A stretch of 64,000 nt of DNA. It comes from Niastella populi (GTDB taxonomy: Bacteria > Bacteroidota > Bacteroidia > Chitinophagales > Chitinophagaceae). The DNA is taken from the NCBI RefSeq assembly GCF_002078015.1, contig NZ_LWBP01000187.1, positions 50,371 through 114,370 of the forward strand, read 5' to 3'. Positions within the stretch are counted from its first letter, which is position 1. Each line of letters opens with the position of its first letter. Below the pieces are notes generated by a model that searched no databases, was not told where the DNA came from, and worked only from the letters and a program-made list of their open reading frames with translations. Below, in pieces: positions 1 through 8,746 of the stretch. A program made the position numbers and the translations under genes.

Positions 1-1320
1 CAGGTCGAGCTTTAACAGGGTTAACTGCTGTCCCAGTTCATCATGAATTTCGCGCGAAATATGTTTTCGTTCTTCTTCCCTGATGTTCTCGAGGTATGAA
101 GAAAGCTCTCTCAGCTGCCGGTGGCTCAGTTTCAGTTCTTCCTCTGCTTTTACCTTGCCGGTAATGTCATTGGCAACCACATACTCATTCTTGTTGCCGA
201 TGGAAACAAAGAACTCGATGATCTTCTTTGAACCGTCTTTACAGTTTACTTCATATTGCATTACCAGCCTTGTTCTGCTTTTCGAAGGGTTTCGTTTCGT
301 TGCTGTTTCGGGATTGGCGATCACCTCGTTCCGGTAATCTGTATCGGGATAAGCTTTTGTGAGCCAATCGAGCCGGGTGGGAATATCTTCTTTGGTGTAA
401 CCAAAGGTTTCAACAAAGGCATTGTTCAGGAATCGCGTTTCACCTTTGTCGCTAAATACACAAATGGGAATTGGTAATTGTTCGGAAATATTCCGGAATT
501 TTTTTTCGCTGGCCCGCAAAGCCCTTGTGGCGCAATTCTTTTCCGTAACATCGTTAAAAGTTATATAACAAAGGTTATTATCGGTCGAAAAAGACATTTC
601 AATATCCTTGGTGCTGCCGTCTTTACAATAAATGGTTACCTCTATGGGGTGCGACTCGGGTTTCTCTCCCTGCTGCACTTTTATCAGTTCTTCACGCCAG
701 ATTTTTTGCATGCGAATAAAATACGCGTCGTCCCTGTAGGCAACCTTTCGCCAGTGATCGATATCGGGAATGTCTTCAATGGTATAACCAAACCATTCGG
801 TGAATTTGGGATTGATGAACACAAACCGTTTGGGCTCCTGTATTTCATACGCAGCAATAGGCATGGTTATCTTTTCCAGGATGCGTTTGAATTTGTTTTT
901 CGCAGCCAGCACCATTTGTTCGGCCTCTCTTTTTTCGATAAGCTCACTGCCATTCGATGGCAGGGCTGTACCCGAAGTTTCAGGAACCTGTTTGTTATGT
1001 ATAACCAGTACTAGCGGTTGTTTGCGCATATGCCAAACCGAGCAGGCGTAGGATGCAGGCGGTAATTTCTTCGAACAAAGCTCAAGCCTTATGATCGATT
1101 CACTGAATTTATTCTTTTTAGAAATGGCTGTTTTATAAACCATTTTAGAGGCCGGAGTAAGGAAGGACTGGATCTTTTTACCTATACACCGTTTGCCGGC
1201 CACTCCATGCAGCCTGGCTTGTGTGGGCCAGATGGCATTTATAATTCCTGAGCTCTTTTCGATTGACACTAAAATGACATCGCCGGGTCGGGTGTTGGCA
1301 GGTAGCATACTTTTTTCCAT
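1..1320 (-). CDS. PAS-domain sensor histidine kinase, 3' part cut by window edge
   Basis: The minus-strand frame is open from an ATG at 1318-1320 to the window edge, 440 codons. The translation shows a first PAS-like domain (about residues 10-110), a coiled linker, a second PAS domain (about 160-270, with FTEWFGYTIEDIPDID) and a third (about 280-395, with FVETFGYTKEDIP and a CKDGSKKIIEF strand). It ends in the start of a HisKA_3 dimerisation domain (EERKHISREIHDELGQQL), whose His is the predicted phospho-acceptor. This is the NarL-partner class of kinases, and the HATPase_c domain should lie beyond base 1. No membrane segment or signal peptide is visible, so it is probably a cytoplasmic sensor. 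I checked the frame codon by codon through the first 120 residues. The ligand is unknown. There is no partner regulator in the window on this side. Confidence 0.9.
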   Translation of the reverse strand, partial: MEKSMLPANTRPGDVILVSIEKSSGIINAIWPTQARLHGVAGKRCIGKKIQSFLTPASKMVYKTAISKKNKFSESIIRLELCSKKLPPASYACSVWHMRKQPLVLVIHNKQVPETSGTALPSNGSELIEKREAEQMVLAAKNKFKRILEKITMPIAAYEIQEPKRFVFINPKFTEWFGYTIEDIPDIDHWRKVAYRDDAYFIRMQKIWREELIKVQQGEKPESHPIEVTIYCKDGSTKDIEMSFSTDNNLCYITFNDVTEKNCATRALRASEKKFRNISEQLPIPICVFSDKGETRFLNNAFVETFGYTKEDIPTRLDWLTKAYPDTDYRNEVIANPETATKRNPSKSRTRLVMQYEVNCKDGSKKIIEFFVSIGNKNEYVVANDITGKVKAEEELKLSHRQLRELSSYLENIREEERKHISREIHDELGQQLTLLKLDL

Positions 1321-1463
1321 TAAACGGAAACAGATTTAAGTATGTATAAAGGGTTTGGATTATAAGTTAAGGCTTTTCCAATTAAATATGTTGGTAAAAC
1401 GGTTATTTTTTGCCGAATACCCTTTTACCGGGATGCCGGCCTTTGGCCGAATGACAAACGGGG

Positions 1464-1498
1464 TAAAAAAAAAGCTGCTCCAAAAATGAAGCAGCTTT
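1464..1498 (-). terminator. Rho-independent terminator, minus strand
   Basis: A 9-bp perfect stem (1471-1479 with 1490-1498) is followed on the minus strand by a run of nine T. It lies just downstream of the decayed gene at 1519-1923 and ends transcription before the sensor kinase. Confidence 0.75.
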
Positions 1499-1518
1499 CC
1501 AGATAGTTGCAGAAATGT

Positions 1519-1923
1519 TTATTTGTTCAGATCGTAGCCCTGAACGAATTTATCCTTTTATTACTACATACAGTTTGTTCTCTGCTTCGTCTGCAATATA
1601 AGCGGGGTCTTTATCGCCAAACGGGATCCTGACCACGTCTTTGCTCTAGTCTTTATCGACTTACACGCCGGTTTCTTCAAATTTGGTTAAGATAAAGATA
1701 GCGTCCTTGGTGGCTTTGGTAGCGTTGAAACGTTGATTGGCCATGGCAAACATGGTTGCTGCGCGGGCGCCCGATGCCATCGATTTTTGTAGGCATCGCT
1801 GTTCTCATCCTGGTATGCTTCAAAATGGTTGGCAACAGGTTTACCCTGGGCGTCAGTTGCGTTTCGTAAACGCATGCTTGCAGCCCCGAAACTGCCGGGT
1901 AGTAAAGCAGGAGTGGATAGCAC
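1519..1923 (-). pseudogene. Decayed protein gene with two frameshifts and two stops
   Basis: Reading the minus strand, a coherent protein appears only if lesions are repaired. The segment ending ENSDAYK is in one frame. One base is missing near 1787, after which a second frame reads SMASGARAATMFAMANQRF through ILTKFEETGV. In-frame TAA and TAG codons then interrupt GV*VDKD*SKD. The frame continues VVRIPFGDKDPAYIADEAE to LYVVIK, and a single extra G shifts it again to DKFVQGYDLNK and a stop. Composition and codon use are protein-like throughout, and a clean terminator follows, so this was a real gene. No clear start remains upstream. I do not recognise the family. Sequencing error could explain single lesions but hardly four in 400 bases. 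Confidence 0.6.
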
Positions 1924-2075
1924 TACTACGTGTATGTGTTAGCGATAATGACCGGTACTTTTATGAAAATTTATATAAAGCAGGCCTGCGGTTATATATG
2001 ATTGTATTGTGATGTGATGGAGTAGGAAGTGGCTGAATGTTCAGAGGGCAGTGTGTTTTGGCCGCGCTCACTTTC

Positions 2076-2340
2076 ACAGTTCATAGTTCACAGTTCATTG
2101 TTCACAGTTCATAGTCATAGGTCTTAGTTGGTGATAAGTTTATATGATATTTGTTGGGCCTGTAACTTTTTCATTTCTCATTTCCCTGTATTCACTTCAA
2201 CATTGAAAATTGGCCATTCAATATTCATCTGTTTTGTATTGCCTTTCTCATTTCTCATTCCTCATTTCCCTGTATTCACTTCGACATTCAAAATTGGCCA
2301 TTCAATATTCATCTGTTTTCGCATTCCCTTCCTCATTTCC
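2076..2340. repeat. Intergenic word-like repeats, including a 60-bp direct repeat
   Basis: Bases 2076-2117 are a run of CACAGTTCAT-like words. Bases about 2176-2236 and 2263-2322 are two near-identical copies of a 60-bp block (CATTTCCCTGTATTCACTTC, then AAATTGGCCATTCAATATTC). The block begins at the stop codon of the phosphoesterase gene, whose TGA is part of a repeated TCATTTCCC word. Related blocks occur at 4380-4450 and 11530-11690. Nothing coding is visible between 1924 and 2332. Confidence 0.7.
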
Positions 2341-3328
2341 CGATCACCTGTGTCTTTATGATCTGGTCTTTGTAATTGATGAATTGAACGAGGATATTGT
2401 CGCGGGTGATGGAGAACGCGGCGAAGCCCTGTTCAGATGAGATCCAGCGGCTGCCTTCGGGTTTTATTTGTGCCGGTCTGCCTTCCGAGCCTGCGCCGGT
2501 GATAATGTAATGCGTATTGCCTTCGGGTTTGTAATACTCCTGGTGATGCTCATGCCCGCAGATATATAGGTTTACATTGTATTTTTTGAAAAGCGGTTCA
2601 AGCAAACTCTGCATATTCTTTGTGTCCTGGAAGGTGTTGCGCCAGCCGCCTGTATATACGGGGTGATGGCCCACTACCAGTTTCCATTTTACCGAATTAT
2701 CGCTTAAAATGCTTTCGAGCCAGGCGATCTGTGCATCTGCGCCGCCGGCAGGATACTTTATAGAGTCGGGTTTTTGGCCGCGCATTTTCTTTTCCAGCGG
2801 ATCGGTATCTATAAAGGCGATCAGCACACCCTGAGATGTATCGCCGTTGATAAAGAATTTTTTGAAGTAATACCGCGCGGGCATCGTCCAGCGGGAACTG
2901 ATGCTGGTGTATTGTACCTGCGCATCGGGATTGGAAATATAGTCGTGGTTGCCCAGTACCGGGTACCATTTTACATGCAACGACTGCGCTCTGTAGATCG
3001 ATTCGAATGAACTGATCCAATGATAGTCCTGGGTGCTGTTTACGCCGTATGGATAGAAGTTATCGCCTGTGGCAATTACAAAGGATGCATGAAGATCGTG
3101 CGCCGCCTTACCCATACCTGCCGCAACTTCATTCTGATAGTTCTCGCCATTTCGTCCCCAGTCGCCGAAGGCAATAAACTGAAGGGCATTGGGCGTAATC
3201 TTAATACCTTTTATCGATCCGCCGCGATAACCCAGATCGTCAACCACCGGTGCATGTACCTGGGCCTGTGGTAAAAATGGTAACAGTAACAGTGTGAAGA
3301 AAAGAAGCCGGGTTATTTTCGGTGCCAT
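2333..3328 (-). CDS. Purple-acid-phosphatase-like metallophosphoesterase, secreted
   Basis: 331 residues. An N-terminal signal peptide (LLFFTLLLLPFLPQAQ) is followed by a calcineurin-type metallophosphoesterase fold with all the usual metal motifs in order: FGDWG (about residue 55), TGDNFYPYG (about 87), GNHDY (about 127), VGHHPVYTGG (about 217) and CGHEHH (about 257). The GDWG and GDNFY forms and the length match the tartrate-resistant (type 5) acid phosphatase subgroup rather than nucleases. It probably hydrolyses phosphomonoesters in the periplasm or outside the cell with a two-metal (Fe plus Fe/Zn/Mn) centre. The start is the ATG before the signal peptide. It is monocistronic, with a 147-bp gap to the acetyltransferase upstream. 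The natural substrate cannot be read from the sequence. Confidence 0.9.
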   Translation of the reverse strand: MAPKITRLLFFTLLLLPFLPQAQVHAPVVDDLGYRGGSIKGIKITPNALQFIAFGDWGRNGENYQNEVAAGMGKAAHDLHASFVIATGDNFYPYGVNSTQDYHWISSFESIYRAQSLHVKWYPVLGNHDYISNPDAQVQYTSISSRWTMPARYYFKKFFINGDTSQGVLIAFIDTDPLEKKMRGQKPDSIKYPAGGADAQIAWLESILSDNSVKWKLVVGHHPVYTGGWRNTFQDTKNMQSLLEPLFKKYNVNLYICGHEHHQEYYKPEGNTHYIITGAGSEGRPAQIKPEGSRWISSEQGFAAFSITRDNILVQFINYKDQIIKTQVIGK

Positions 3329-3425
3329 TGTTTGGGTATTAAGGGCTGCAAGATACTATTTGGCCCGTACTTAATGGGCAGGAAACAATTTATTCATAAA
3401 TAAACAGGCTTATATCTGCTTACGA

Positions 3426-3485
3426 ACTGAACAACTGAATAACTGAACAACTGAATAACTGAATAACTGAACAACTCAATAACTG
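3426..3485. repeat. Tandem 8-bp repeat ACTGAAYA, about 7.5 copies
   Basis: Seven consecutive 8-bp units (ACTGAACA or ACTGAATA, one ACTCAATA) plus half a unit. The array runs into the 3' end of the acetyltransferase gene: its last two codons (Ser-Tyr) and its TGA stop are made of repeat sequence. Confidence 0.85.
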
Positions 3486-4171
3486 TATTTCATTTGCCAG
3501 AAAGAGATGGTCCTTCGCGTGGCAAATCCCATGTATTCGTATAATCTGATGGCGCGTTCATTGGTCTCCAGCACATGCAGAAAGGGGGTTATGCCTTGTT
3601 GAAGATTGAGCTGGCAAAGCATCGCTATCAATTGTTGTGCATATTTGCGGCCGGTATAATCGGGGTCGGTACAAATGGCGCTTATTTCGGTGAGGCCATC
3701 GAGGCGCATGCGTTCGCCGGCAATAGCCACCAACCGCTGCTGCTGCCAGATGCCAACATAACTGCCCAACTGGTAGGTGTCTGGCTCATAATAGCCCGGC
3801 TGCACTTTGTTTATCAGGTTGAACATGGCCTCTTTATCATCGGCGGTAAGCCGTGAAATGATTGCTGTATTTTCTATGACCGGAAGCGGTTTTTGAAGTA
3901 CCATCTGCGCGCAGGGTAATTCTTTAAGCACGGCGAAACGATCGGGCAGGGGAGGAAGGTCGCCGATAAGATAAAAGATCCCTTCCGGTTCAAGCAGGCT
4001 GCCCAATGAGCTGAGCTCATTTTCGTGACCGGGCTGGAAGGCTGCAAATGGTAAGATGCCGGGGCGATATCGTTTAACATGTTCCAAGCCGGTAGCAAAG
4101 GATTGCTGGGCGCTGGTTAAGGCATGCCATGCGGGCGCGTCGAGTTTTGATAAGGGATCGCTGTGATGCAT
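3476..4171 (-). CDS. GNAT-family (FR47-like) N-acetyltransferase
   Basis: I place the start at the ATG at 4171 (MHHSDPLSKLD), giving 231 residues. The frame is open for a further 25 codons upstream, but that stretch is intergenic repeat DNA. The C-terminal half has the acetyl-CoA fold of the FR47/GNAT type: a beta strand ISAICTDP, then the pyrophosphate-binding loop DYTGRKYAQQL (about residues 163-175), then a late strand and helix ending in NERAIRLYEYMGF. The N-terminal half is divergent and probably sets substrate specificity. Likely a cytoplasmic acetyltransferase of a small molecule; the acceptor is unknown. The stop codon lies in the ACTGAAYA array. Confidence 0.85.
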   Translation of the reverse strand: MHHSDPLSKLDAPAWHALTSAQQSFATGLEHVKRYRPGILPFAAFQPGHENELSSLGSLLEPEGIFYLIGDLPPLPDRFAVLKELPCAQMVLQKPLPVIENTAIISRLTADDKEAMFNLINKVQPGYYEPDTYQLGSYVGIWQQQRLVAIAGERMRLDGLTEISAICTDPDYTGRKYAQQLIAMLCQLNLQQGITPFLHVLETNERAIRLYEYMGFATRRTISFWQMKYSY

Positions 4172-4179
4172 GAAGCAAA

Positions 4180-4360
4180 AATACAGCTCATAGCGAATAC
4201 AAAATGCAGCTACAAGCTTCACGCTGCAAGCTGTAAGCGAATACAAAATACAGCCGCAAGCTATAAGCTGTAAGCTGTAAGCGAATACAAAAATACAGCC
4301 GCAAGCTATAAGCTATAAGCCGAAAGCGAATACAAAATGCAGCTTCACGCTTCACGCAAA
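4180..4360. repeat. AAGCTRTAAGC / GCGAATACAAAA word repeats
   Basis: Three to four imperfect copies of a 40-50 bp unit containing GCAAGCTATAAGC, GTAAGCGAATAC and AAAATACAGC. It lies between phnA and the acetyltransferase, just upstream of the chosen start. Similar AAGCTGAAAGC or AAGGCTGAAGG words occur at 10660-10815, 11481-11515 and 30765-30830. Confidence 0.7.
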
Positions 4361-4379
4361 TGCCGCTAATACACATCTG

Positions 4380-4450
4380 AATCCGGGAACTGTATTCACT
4401 TCGATATTCAACATTTTGTATTTCTGTATTCCTTTTTCATTCTTCATTTC
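4380..4450. repeat. Copy of the GTATTCACTTCGATATTC intergenic repeat family
   Basis: Contains GTATTCACTTCGATATTCAA followed by TTTCATTCTTCATTTCTCC. This is the same word order as the blocks at 2176-2340 and 11650-11690. It ends against the stop codon of phnA, in the same orientation relative to the gene as the other copies. Confidence 0.65.
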
Positions 4451-4456
4451 TCCTGT

Positions 4457-5041
4457 TTAACCATTCTGCTTTCTAACATACTTAGTAAGAATCACTATCA
4501 TCTGCCCCTCAATTCTCCCTTCTATCTGTTCGGTATTATCTTCAACCAGCCTGATATTTCTTACAACTGTGCCCATTTTGGCATTGAGTGTTGAGCCTTT
4601 TACATCGAGCGATTTGGTAAGCACCACCGTATCGCCGTTTTGGAGCAGGTTGCCGTTGCTGTCTTTGTGCAGTTCAACGGCTGCATCGTTCTCATGGTCG
4701 CCGCTGGCTTTGGCCCAGGCCAGCCGGTCATCATCGAGGTACATCATATCGAGGTTGTCACTGGCCCAGCTTTCCTGTTTCAGGCGGTTAAGCATTCGCC
4801 ACGACACTACCTGTATGCCCGGTATTTCGCTCCACATGGTTGCTGATAATAGGCTCCAGTGTTTGGCATCGAGTTCGGCTTTTTTATCTATCTGCGCCCG
4901 GCAGGTATCACAGATCAAAAGGCTGTCACTGGCATCGCCAAAGGGTTGCGGCGTTACATCATAGATCTTTAATGCACCAGTTGATTTGCATAATTCACAT
5001 TGGTTGCCGCTGCGTTGTTTTAATTGTTCTTCCAGTTTCAT
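4457..5041 (-). CDS. phnA: PhnA/YjdM-family zinc-ribbon protein
   Basis: 194 residues. The N-terminal zinc ribbon has two Cys pairs (NQCELCKS, residues about 15-18, and LICDTCRAQ, about 43-46). A middle linker follows, and the C-terminal PhnA domain carries the hallmark DSNGNLLQNGDTVVLTKSLD and ends in the beta-rich IVLTKYVRKQ. Despite the phn name, this family is not part of the C-P lyase machinery; its biochemical role is unsettled. It is probably a soluble cytoplasmic protein. The ATG start directly precedes the conserved MKLEEQLKQRSG. It stands alone, 96 bp downstream of the next minus-strand gene. Confidence 0.88.
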   Translation of the reverse strand: MKLEEQLKQRSGNQCELCKSTGALKIYDVTPQPFGDASDSLLICDTCRAQIDKKAELDAKHWSLLSATMWSEIPGIQVVSWRMLNRLKQESWASDNLDMMYLDDDRLAWAKASGDHENDAAVELHKDSNGNLLQNGDTVVLTKSLDVKGSTLNAKMGTVVRNIRLVEDNTEQIEGRIEGQMIVILTKYVRKQNG

Positions 5042-5137
5042 ATAAGGGTATTGTAAAACGGCGGCGAAGGTACTGTTTTTTATTATGACGTTTGCAGTGC
5101 CCGGGTAACCGGTAACAAATGAACAGGTAAAGTGATT

Positions 5138-5740
5138 TTACAAGGATGACATTTTACTGTACGACGGGTACGTATGCAACACCAGTTTCCTTTTTTCCTT
5201 CCTGATCTTTGCCAGGCACAATGCGCTTATCAGTATCCAGCAACAGGGATAGATCATATTGATTATATAATGCTGTGGGTTTGTGGTATGGGCTACGATC
5301 TCTCTTATAACGGCGGGCGTATCGGCCGCCAGTTCAGGTACCTGGTAGTTTACATAGAGGTAGGCCAGCCAGGTAACCTCTGCTGCATTGAGCGCAACAA
5401 TTACCGCCCATACCGCCGTCAGCCACCAGTTGTTCTTTTCTTTATTTATTTTATAGAAGGCAATGGCTACAAAAGCGGCCATCCCGATCAGTTTTACGAT
5501 CCTGTTGTTTGCTTCATAACTGATATCAATGAGCCCTGTGGGTATCAATCGGGTTTCACTGATATATTTTATAAAATATAATACGATTAAAGCGCCAAAT
5601 GCGCACAACATAATGAGGGTAAACCGCTTCAGTCTTCTTAAACCGGTAAATAGAATGGCCCTGGAGAAAAAGATACAAAATGCCAATAAGGCAATAATGA
5701 AGGGTACTAGAATAAAGTAATTCATCGGTACTGGTTTCAT
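5138..5740 (-). CDS. Hypothetical integral membrane protein
   Basis: 200 residues with about five hydrophobic segments (roughly residues 7-27, 38-58, 83-98, 105-128 and 158-176) separated by basic loops (RRLKR, KINKEKNN, KIRKEKRK), which suggests an inner-membrane protein. No catalytic or transport motif is visible and I do not recognise the family. The start could be the ATG at 5740 or the one five codons later (MNYFILVPF), which places the first helix at the N-terminus. It follows nnr on the same strand with a 54-bp gap and may be co-transcribed. The ORF is real by hydropathy and codon use, but its function is unknown. Confidence 0.7.
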   Translation of the reverse strand: MKPVPMNYFILVPFIIALLAFCIFFSRAILFTGLRRLKRFTLIMLCAFGALIVLYFIKYISETRLIPTGLIDISYEANNRIVKLIGMAAFVAIAFYKINKEKNNWWLTAVWAVIVALNAAEVTWLAYLYVNYQVPELAADTPAVIREIVAHTTNPQHYIINMIYPCCWILISALCLAKIRKEKRKLVLHTYPSYSKMSSL

Positions 5741-5794
5741 ACGATAACGGATAGAACAACGGATTATAATATAAACTGAAAATCAGCCGATTTA

Positions 5795-7306
5795 TTATAG
5801 TGCCTGGTATGCCTGGCCCAGAAAATCTACCAGGTCGGAGGCTATAAGCGATGGCTGGGAGGTATAAGCGGCCGCCAGGTCGCCCGACAGGCCGTGGAGG
5901 AACACGCCCGCAATGGCCGCCTGCTGCGGCGGATACTTTTGGGCCAGTAAACCGGTAATAATGCCGGTAAGCACATCGCCGGTGCCACCGGAAGCCATAC
6001 CGGCATTGCCGGAGCTGTTAAAATAGCCCTTGCCATCGGGTGACGCAATAAATGTATACCTGCCTTTTAAAACCAGGTATAGATTATATTCAGCCGCTTT
6101 CTGCAAGGCGGTTTGTATGCGGTCGTAATCGTTGGCGGTTTTGCCAAACAGCCGTTCAAACTCTTTGGGATGCGGGGTGAGGATCGATTGTGGCGGGATC
6201 TTACCCAAAAGCGTTTTATCACCGGCAACGGTATTCAACCCGTCGGCATCGATGACCATCGGCCGGCGGTTCTGCTCAAAAACCGAATACAACAGGCGGC
6301 TGTTACCGGCATGGGCGCCCAAACCGGGACCAATACCAATAACATCGTATTTGTCCATTTCCGGCGATACATGCGTTTCGCCGGCGCCGGCGGAATTGGC
6401 GTTTTCGCCGGTTTTGCACATGGCCTCGGGAACCGAGATCTGCATTATGTTATAACCCGATGCCGGAACATGGCAGGTCAGTTTGCCCACGCCGCTGCGC
6501 AAACAGGCCCGGGCGCATAATACGGCCGCGCCCATCATTCCGTAACTGCCGGCAACGATGGCGGCATGGCCGTAATCGCCCTTATGCGAGAAGGGGTTGC
6601 GCGATTGTACCATCTGGCTCACCATGGCCCGGTCAATAAGTTCGAAGGGCGAATCCTGAATTTTCAGGAAATCAGGGTGTAACCCGATATCGAGCAGCTG
6701 CACCCGGCCAATGCTTTCAGCATTCTCGGGCATCAGAAATGCCGGTTTAAAACATTGAAAGCTAAGCGTTTTATGGGCTTTAACCACCACATTGCCGCGG
6801 GAGCTGTGATCAACGAACAACCCGCTGGGGATGTCGATGGCGATCACTTCATTGCCACTATTATTAATATGTTGTATGAGGCTGGCGGTAAGTCCGTCGG
6901 CCGGGCGGTTAATGCCCGAACCCAACAGGGCGTCAATAACTACATCGGCGGCGGGAATGGGGTGCAGGTTCTCTTCAGCCGGAATGAACCTGATGGCAGC
7001 GGTAGTGGAATGCAGGCGGGCGAGATTTACCTGGAAATCTTCGGTGCCCTTGTGGCCGAACTCAATGATACATACGGTTACCGTGTGATTGGTTTGGGCC
7101 AGCAGGCGGGCAATTACCAGCCCGTCGCCGCCATTATTGCCTTTGCCGCAAAAAATGGTAAAGGAGCGGCCCTTATAATTATTCTGTAATAACCAATCGT
7201 AGCAGGCCGTGGCGGCGCGCTCCATAAGGTCTGCAGAAGAAATTGGCTCATGACGAATGGTGTATTCGTCCCAGGCCCTGATCTGTTCGGTAGCAAAAAT
7301 TTGCAT
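5795..7306 (-). CDS. nnr: Bifunctional NAD(P)H-hydrate epimerase / ADP-dependent dehydratase
   Basis: 503 residues, the usual length of the fused Nnr protein. The N-terminal YjeF_N epimerase (about 1-215) shows GKGNNGGDGLVIARLL and VIDALLGSGINRP. The C-terminal ribokinase-like dehydratase (about 225-500) shows GIGPGLG, VIDADGLN, LTPHPKEFERL and the phosphate-binding NAGMASGGTGDVLTGII. Together these repair damaged NADHX and NADPHX: the first domain epimerises the R and S hydrates and the second dehydrates S-NAD(P)HX at the expense of ADP or ATP. Cytoplasmic housekeeping enzyme. It starts 12 bp after the stop of the upstream serine-hydrolase gene, so the two are probably one transcript, although no functional link is obvious. 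Confidence 0.96.
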   Translation of the reverse strand: MQIFATEQIRAWDEYTIRHEPISSADLMERAATACYDWLLQNNYKGRSFTIFCGKGNNGGDGLVIARLLAQTNHTVTVCIIEFGHKGTEDFQVNLARLHSTTAAIRFIPAEENLHPIPAADVVIDALLGSGINRPADGLTASLIQHINNSGNEVIAIDIPSGLFVDHSSRGNVVVKAHKTLSFQCFKPAFLMPENAESIGRVQLLDIGLHPDFLKIQDSPFELIDRAMVSQMVQSRNPFSHKGDYGHAAIVAGSYGMMGAAVLCARACLRSGVGKLTCHVPASGYNIMQISVPEAMCKTGENANSAGAGETHVSPEMDKYDVIGIGPGLGAHAGNSRLLYSVFEQNRRPMVIDADGLNTVAGDKTLLGKIPPQSILTPHPKEFERLFGKTANDYDRIQTALQKAAEYNLYLVLKGRYTFIASPDGKGYFNSSGNAGMASGGTGDVLTGIITGLLAQKYPPQQAAIAGVFLHGLSGDLAAAYTSQPSLIASDLVDFLGQAYQAL

Positions 7307-7318
7307 CCTGAAAATTAA

Positions 7319-8587
7319 CTACTTTCTGGCAGTTGACCGGCGGTGAGTGGTTTTCTTTCTGGCGGTTGAATGAGATTTACGTTTTGGCTTTTCGGCACGG
7401 GCAACAGGCTGCGCAGGATCATCGTCATCGTAGCGGTTATTGGTCTGCATATAATCGCCAAAGATGTCGGCCAGCTCCTTAACCTTGTAAACGTAGCGGC
7501 AGTCGTTGTTGCAAAGTGCGATGATGGTGGCGTTCTCATCGGTCATGCGGTAAAAAGAAGTGCGGTTGCCATGCCACCAGCCATTATGATAAACGAGTTT
7601 TTTGCCATTTTTCAGCAGGTACATGCGCCAGCCAAGCCCGTAATTGTGGGTGCCCGGTTTTTCAAAACTGTAGCCGGCATAAGCCTGTTCGAGGGTAGAC
7701 TTTTTAAAGAAAGTATCTTTTTGCAGGGCCTGGTCCCATTTCAACAGGTCGCGCACCGTGCTGTAAATATTTTTATCGCCATACACCGCATCGAGGAATT
7801 CGAACCGGTATTCGCGGTTATTGTAATAGAACGAAGGCGTATAACGGGCTGTATCGGCAAGCGTGAACACATAACTGTCCTTCATTCCAAGCGGATCGAA
7901 GAACGTCTTTTTCATATAGACCGGGTAGGTGACCCCGCTCACGCTTTCGATGATGAGCGCCAGCAAAGCATAATTGGTATTGGAATAGCTAAAGCCGCGA
8001 TTGGGTTGGGCAATAGGTATTTTTTTGTAGTTGGCAATAAGAAAATCCAGCACATCCTGGTTGGAAACCATTTTGTGTTTGTCCCAGCCCATTTCGCCCA
8101 TGTAATGATCATACTTGGGAATGCCGCTGCGATGATTGAGCAAAAGCCGGATCGTAACGCCTTCCAGCGGAAAACCGGGTAAATATTTTTGTACGGGATC
8201 GTCGATATTGAGTTTGCCTTCTTCCCACAATCTCAGAATGGCCATTCCGGTGAATGTCTTTGATACAGAGGCAAGATGAAAAGGAGTGGAGGACGTAATG
8301 GAGTCGCGTTTGGTGCGGGGGTCGATGTAGCCATTGTATTCTTCGAAAACTATTTGTCCGTTTTTTGCCACGAGCACACTGCCATTGAAGCGGGTGCGGC
8401 CCAGGGTTGAGTCCAGGTGGTTATCTACCATTCTCCTGTAATAGTTCAATTCGTCGGGCGTTAAAGCTGCCGGCGCTGTTGAGGTATCACCTTCGTTCAA
8501 TGGGCCTGAGGTAACCTTCTTATTGTTAACGCGCGCACAACTCTGCAATATCAGTAATGTTAGCAATAACCTGACTATGTTTTTCAC
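7319..8587 (-). CDS. Class C beta-lactamase-fold serine hydrolase, lipoprotein
   Basis: 422 residues. The N-terminus LLLTLLILQSCARV is a lipoprotein signal with the lipobox Cys at about 17. The beta-lactamase/DD-peptidase fold follows with the Ser-x-x-Lys nucleophile motif (SVSKTF, about residue 111), a Tyr-x-Asn-type motif (YSNTNY, about 200) and a late HNGWWHG in the place of the KTG strand. The C-terminus is an unusual Lys/Arg-rich tail (RAEKPKRKSHSTARKKTTHR) that may bind anionic surfaces. Such proteins are mostly peptidases or esterases rather than true antibiotic-resistance enzymes, so the substrate is open. It is anchored in the envelope and likely co-transcribed with nnr (12-bp gap). 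Confidence 0.9.
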   Translation of the reverse strand: MKNIVRLLLTLLILQSCARVNNKKVTSGPLNEGDTSTAPAALTPDELNYYRRMVDNHLDSTLGRTRFNGSVLVAKNGQIVFEEYNGYIDPRTKRDSITSSTPFHLASVSKTFTGMAILRLWEEGKLNIDDPVQKYLPGFPLEGVTIRLLLNHRSGIPKYDHYMGEMGWDKHKMVSNQDVLDFLIANYKKIPIAQPNRGFSYSNTNYALLALIIESVSGVTYPVYMKKTFFDPLGMKDSYVFTLADTARYTPSFYYNNREYRFEFLDAVYGDKNIYSTVRDLLKWDQALQKDTFFKKSTLEQAYAGYSFEKPGTHNYGLGWRMYLLKNGKKLVYHNGWWHGNRTSFYRMTDENATIIALCNNDCRYVYKVKELADIFGDYMQTNNRYDDDDPAQPVARAEKPKRKSHSTARKKTTHRRSTARK

Positions 8588-8696
8588 CAGGACTATCTAG
8601 TTTTTATGGTTTCCGTAATTTGCGAAAATAGTTAAAACTCACCAGTTACAGGCCCATGCATGCATTTTTCATGCCTAACTTTCTGCAACTATGAAC

Positions 8697-8704
8697 TATA
8701 TTTG
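8697..8704 (+). promoter_or_regulatory. Bacteroidota-type -7 box for serA
   Basis: TATATTTG matches the Bacteroidota -7 consensus TAnnTTTG. It lies 42 bp before the serA start codon in the divergent region after the beta-lactamase-fold gene. No convincing -33 TTTG was picked out. Confidence 0.55.
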
Positions 8705-8746
8705 CAATCTTTTAACTAAGATAACGTAAAAGCAGTAGGATTCATT

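Noticed and set aside
4172..4246. N-terminal extension of the acetyltransferase
   Set aside because: The 25 extra codons are intergenic repeat sequence; the ATG at 4171 gives a normal protein.
7370..8182. Plus-strand open frame of 270 codons
   Set aside because: Antisense to the serine-hydrolase gene, whose catalytic motifs are intact; the frame has no recognisable domain.
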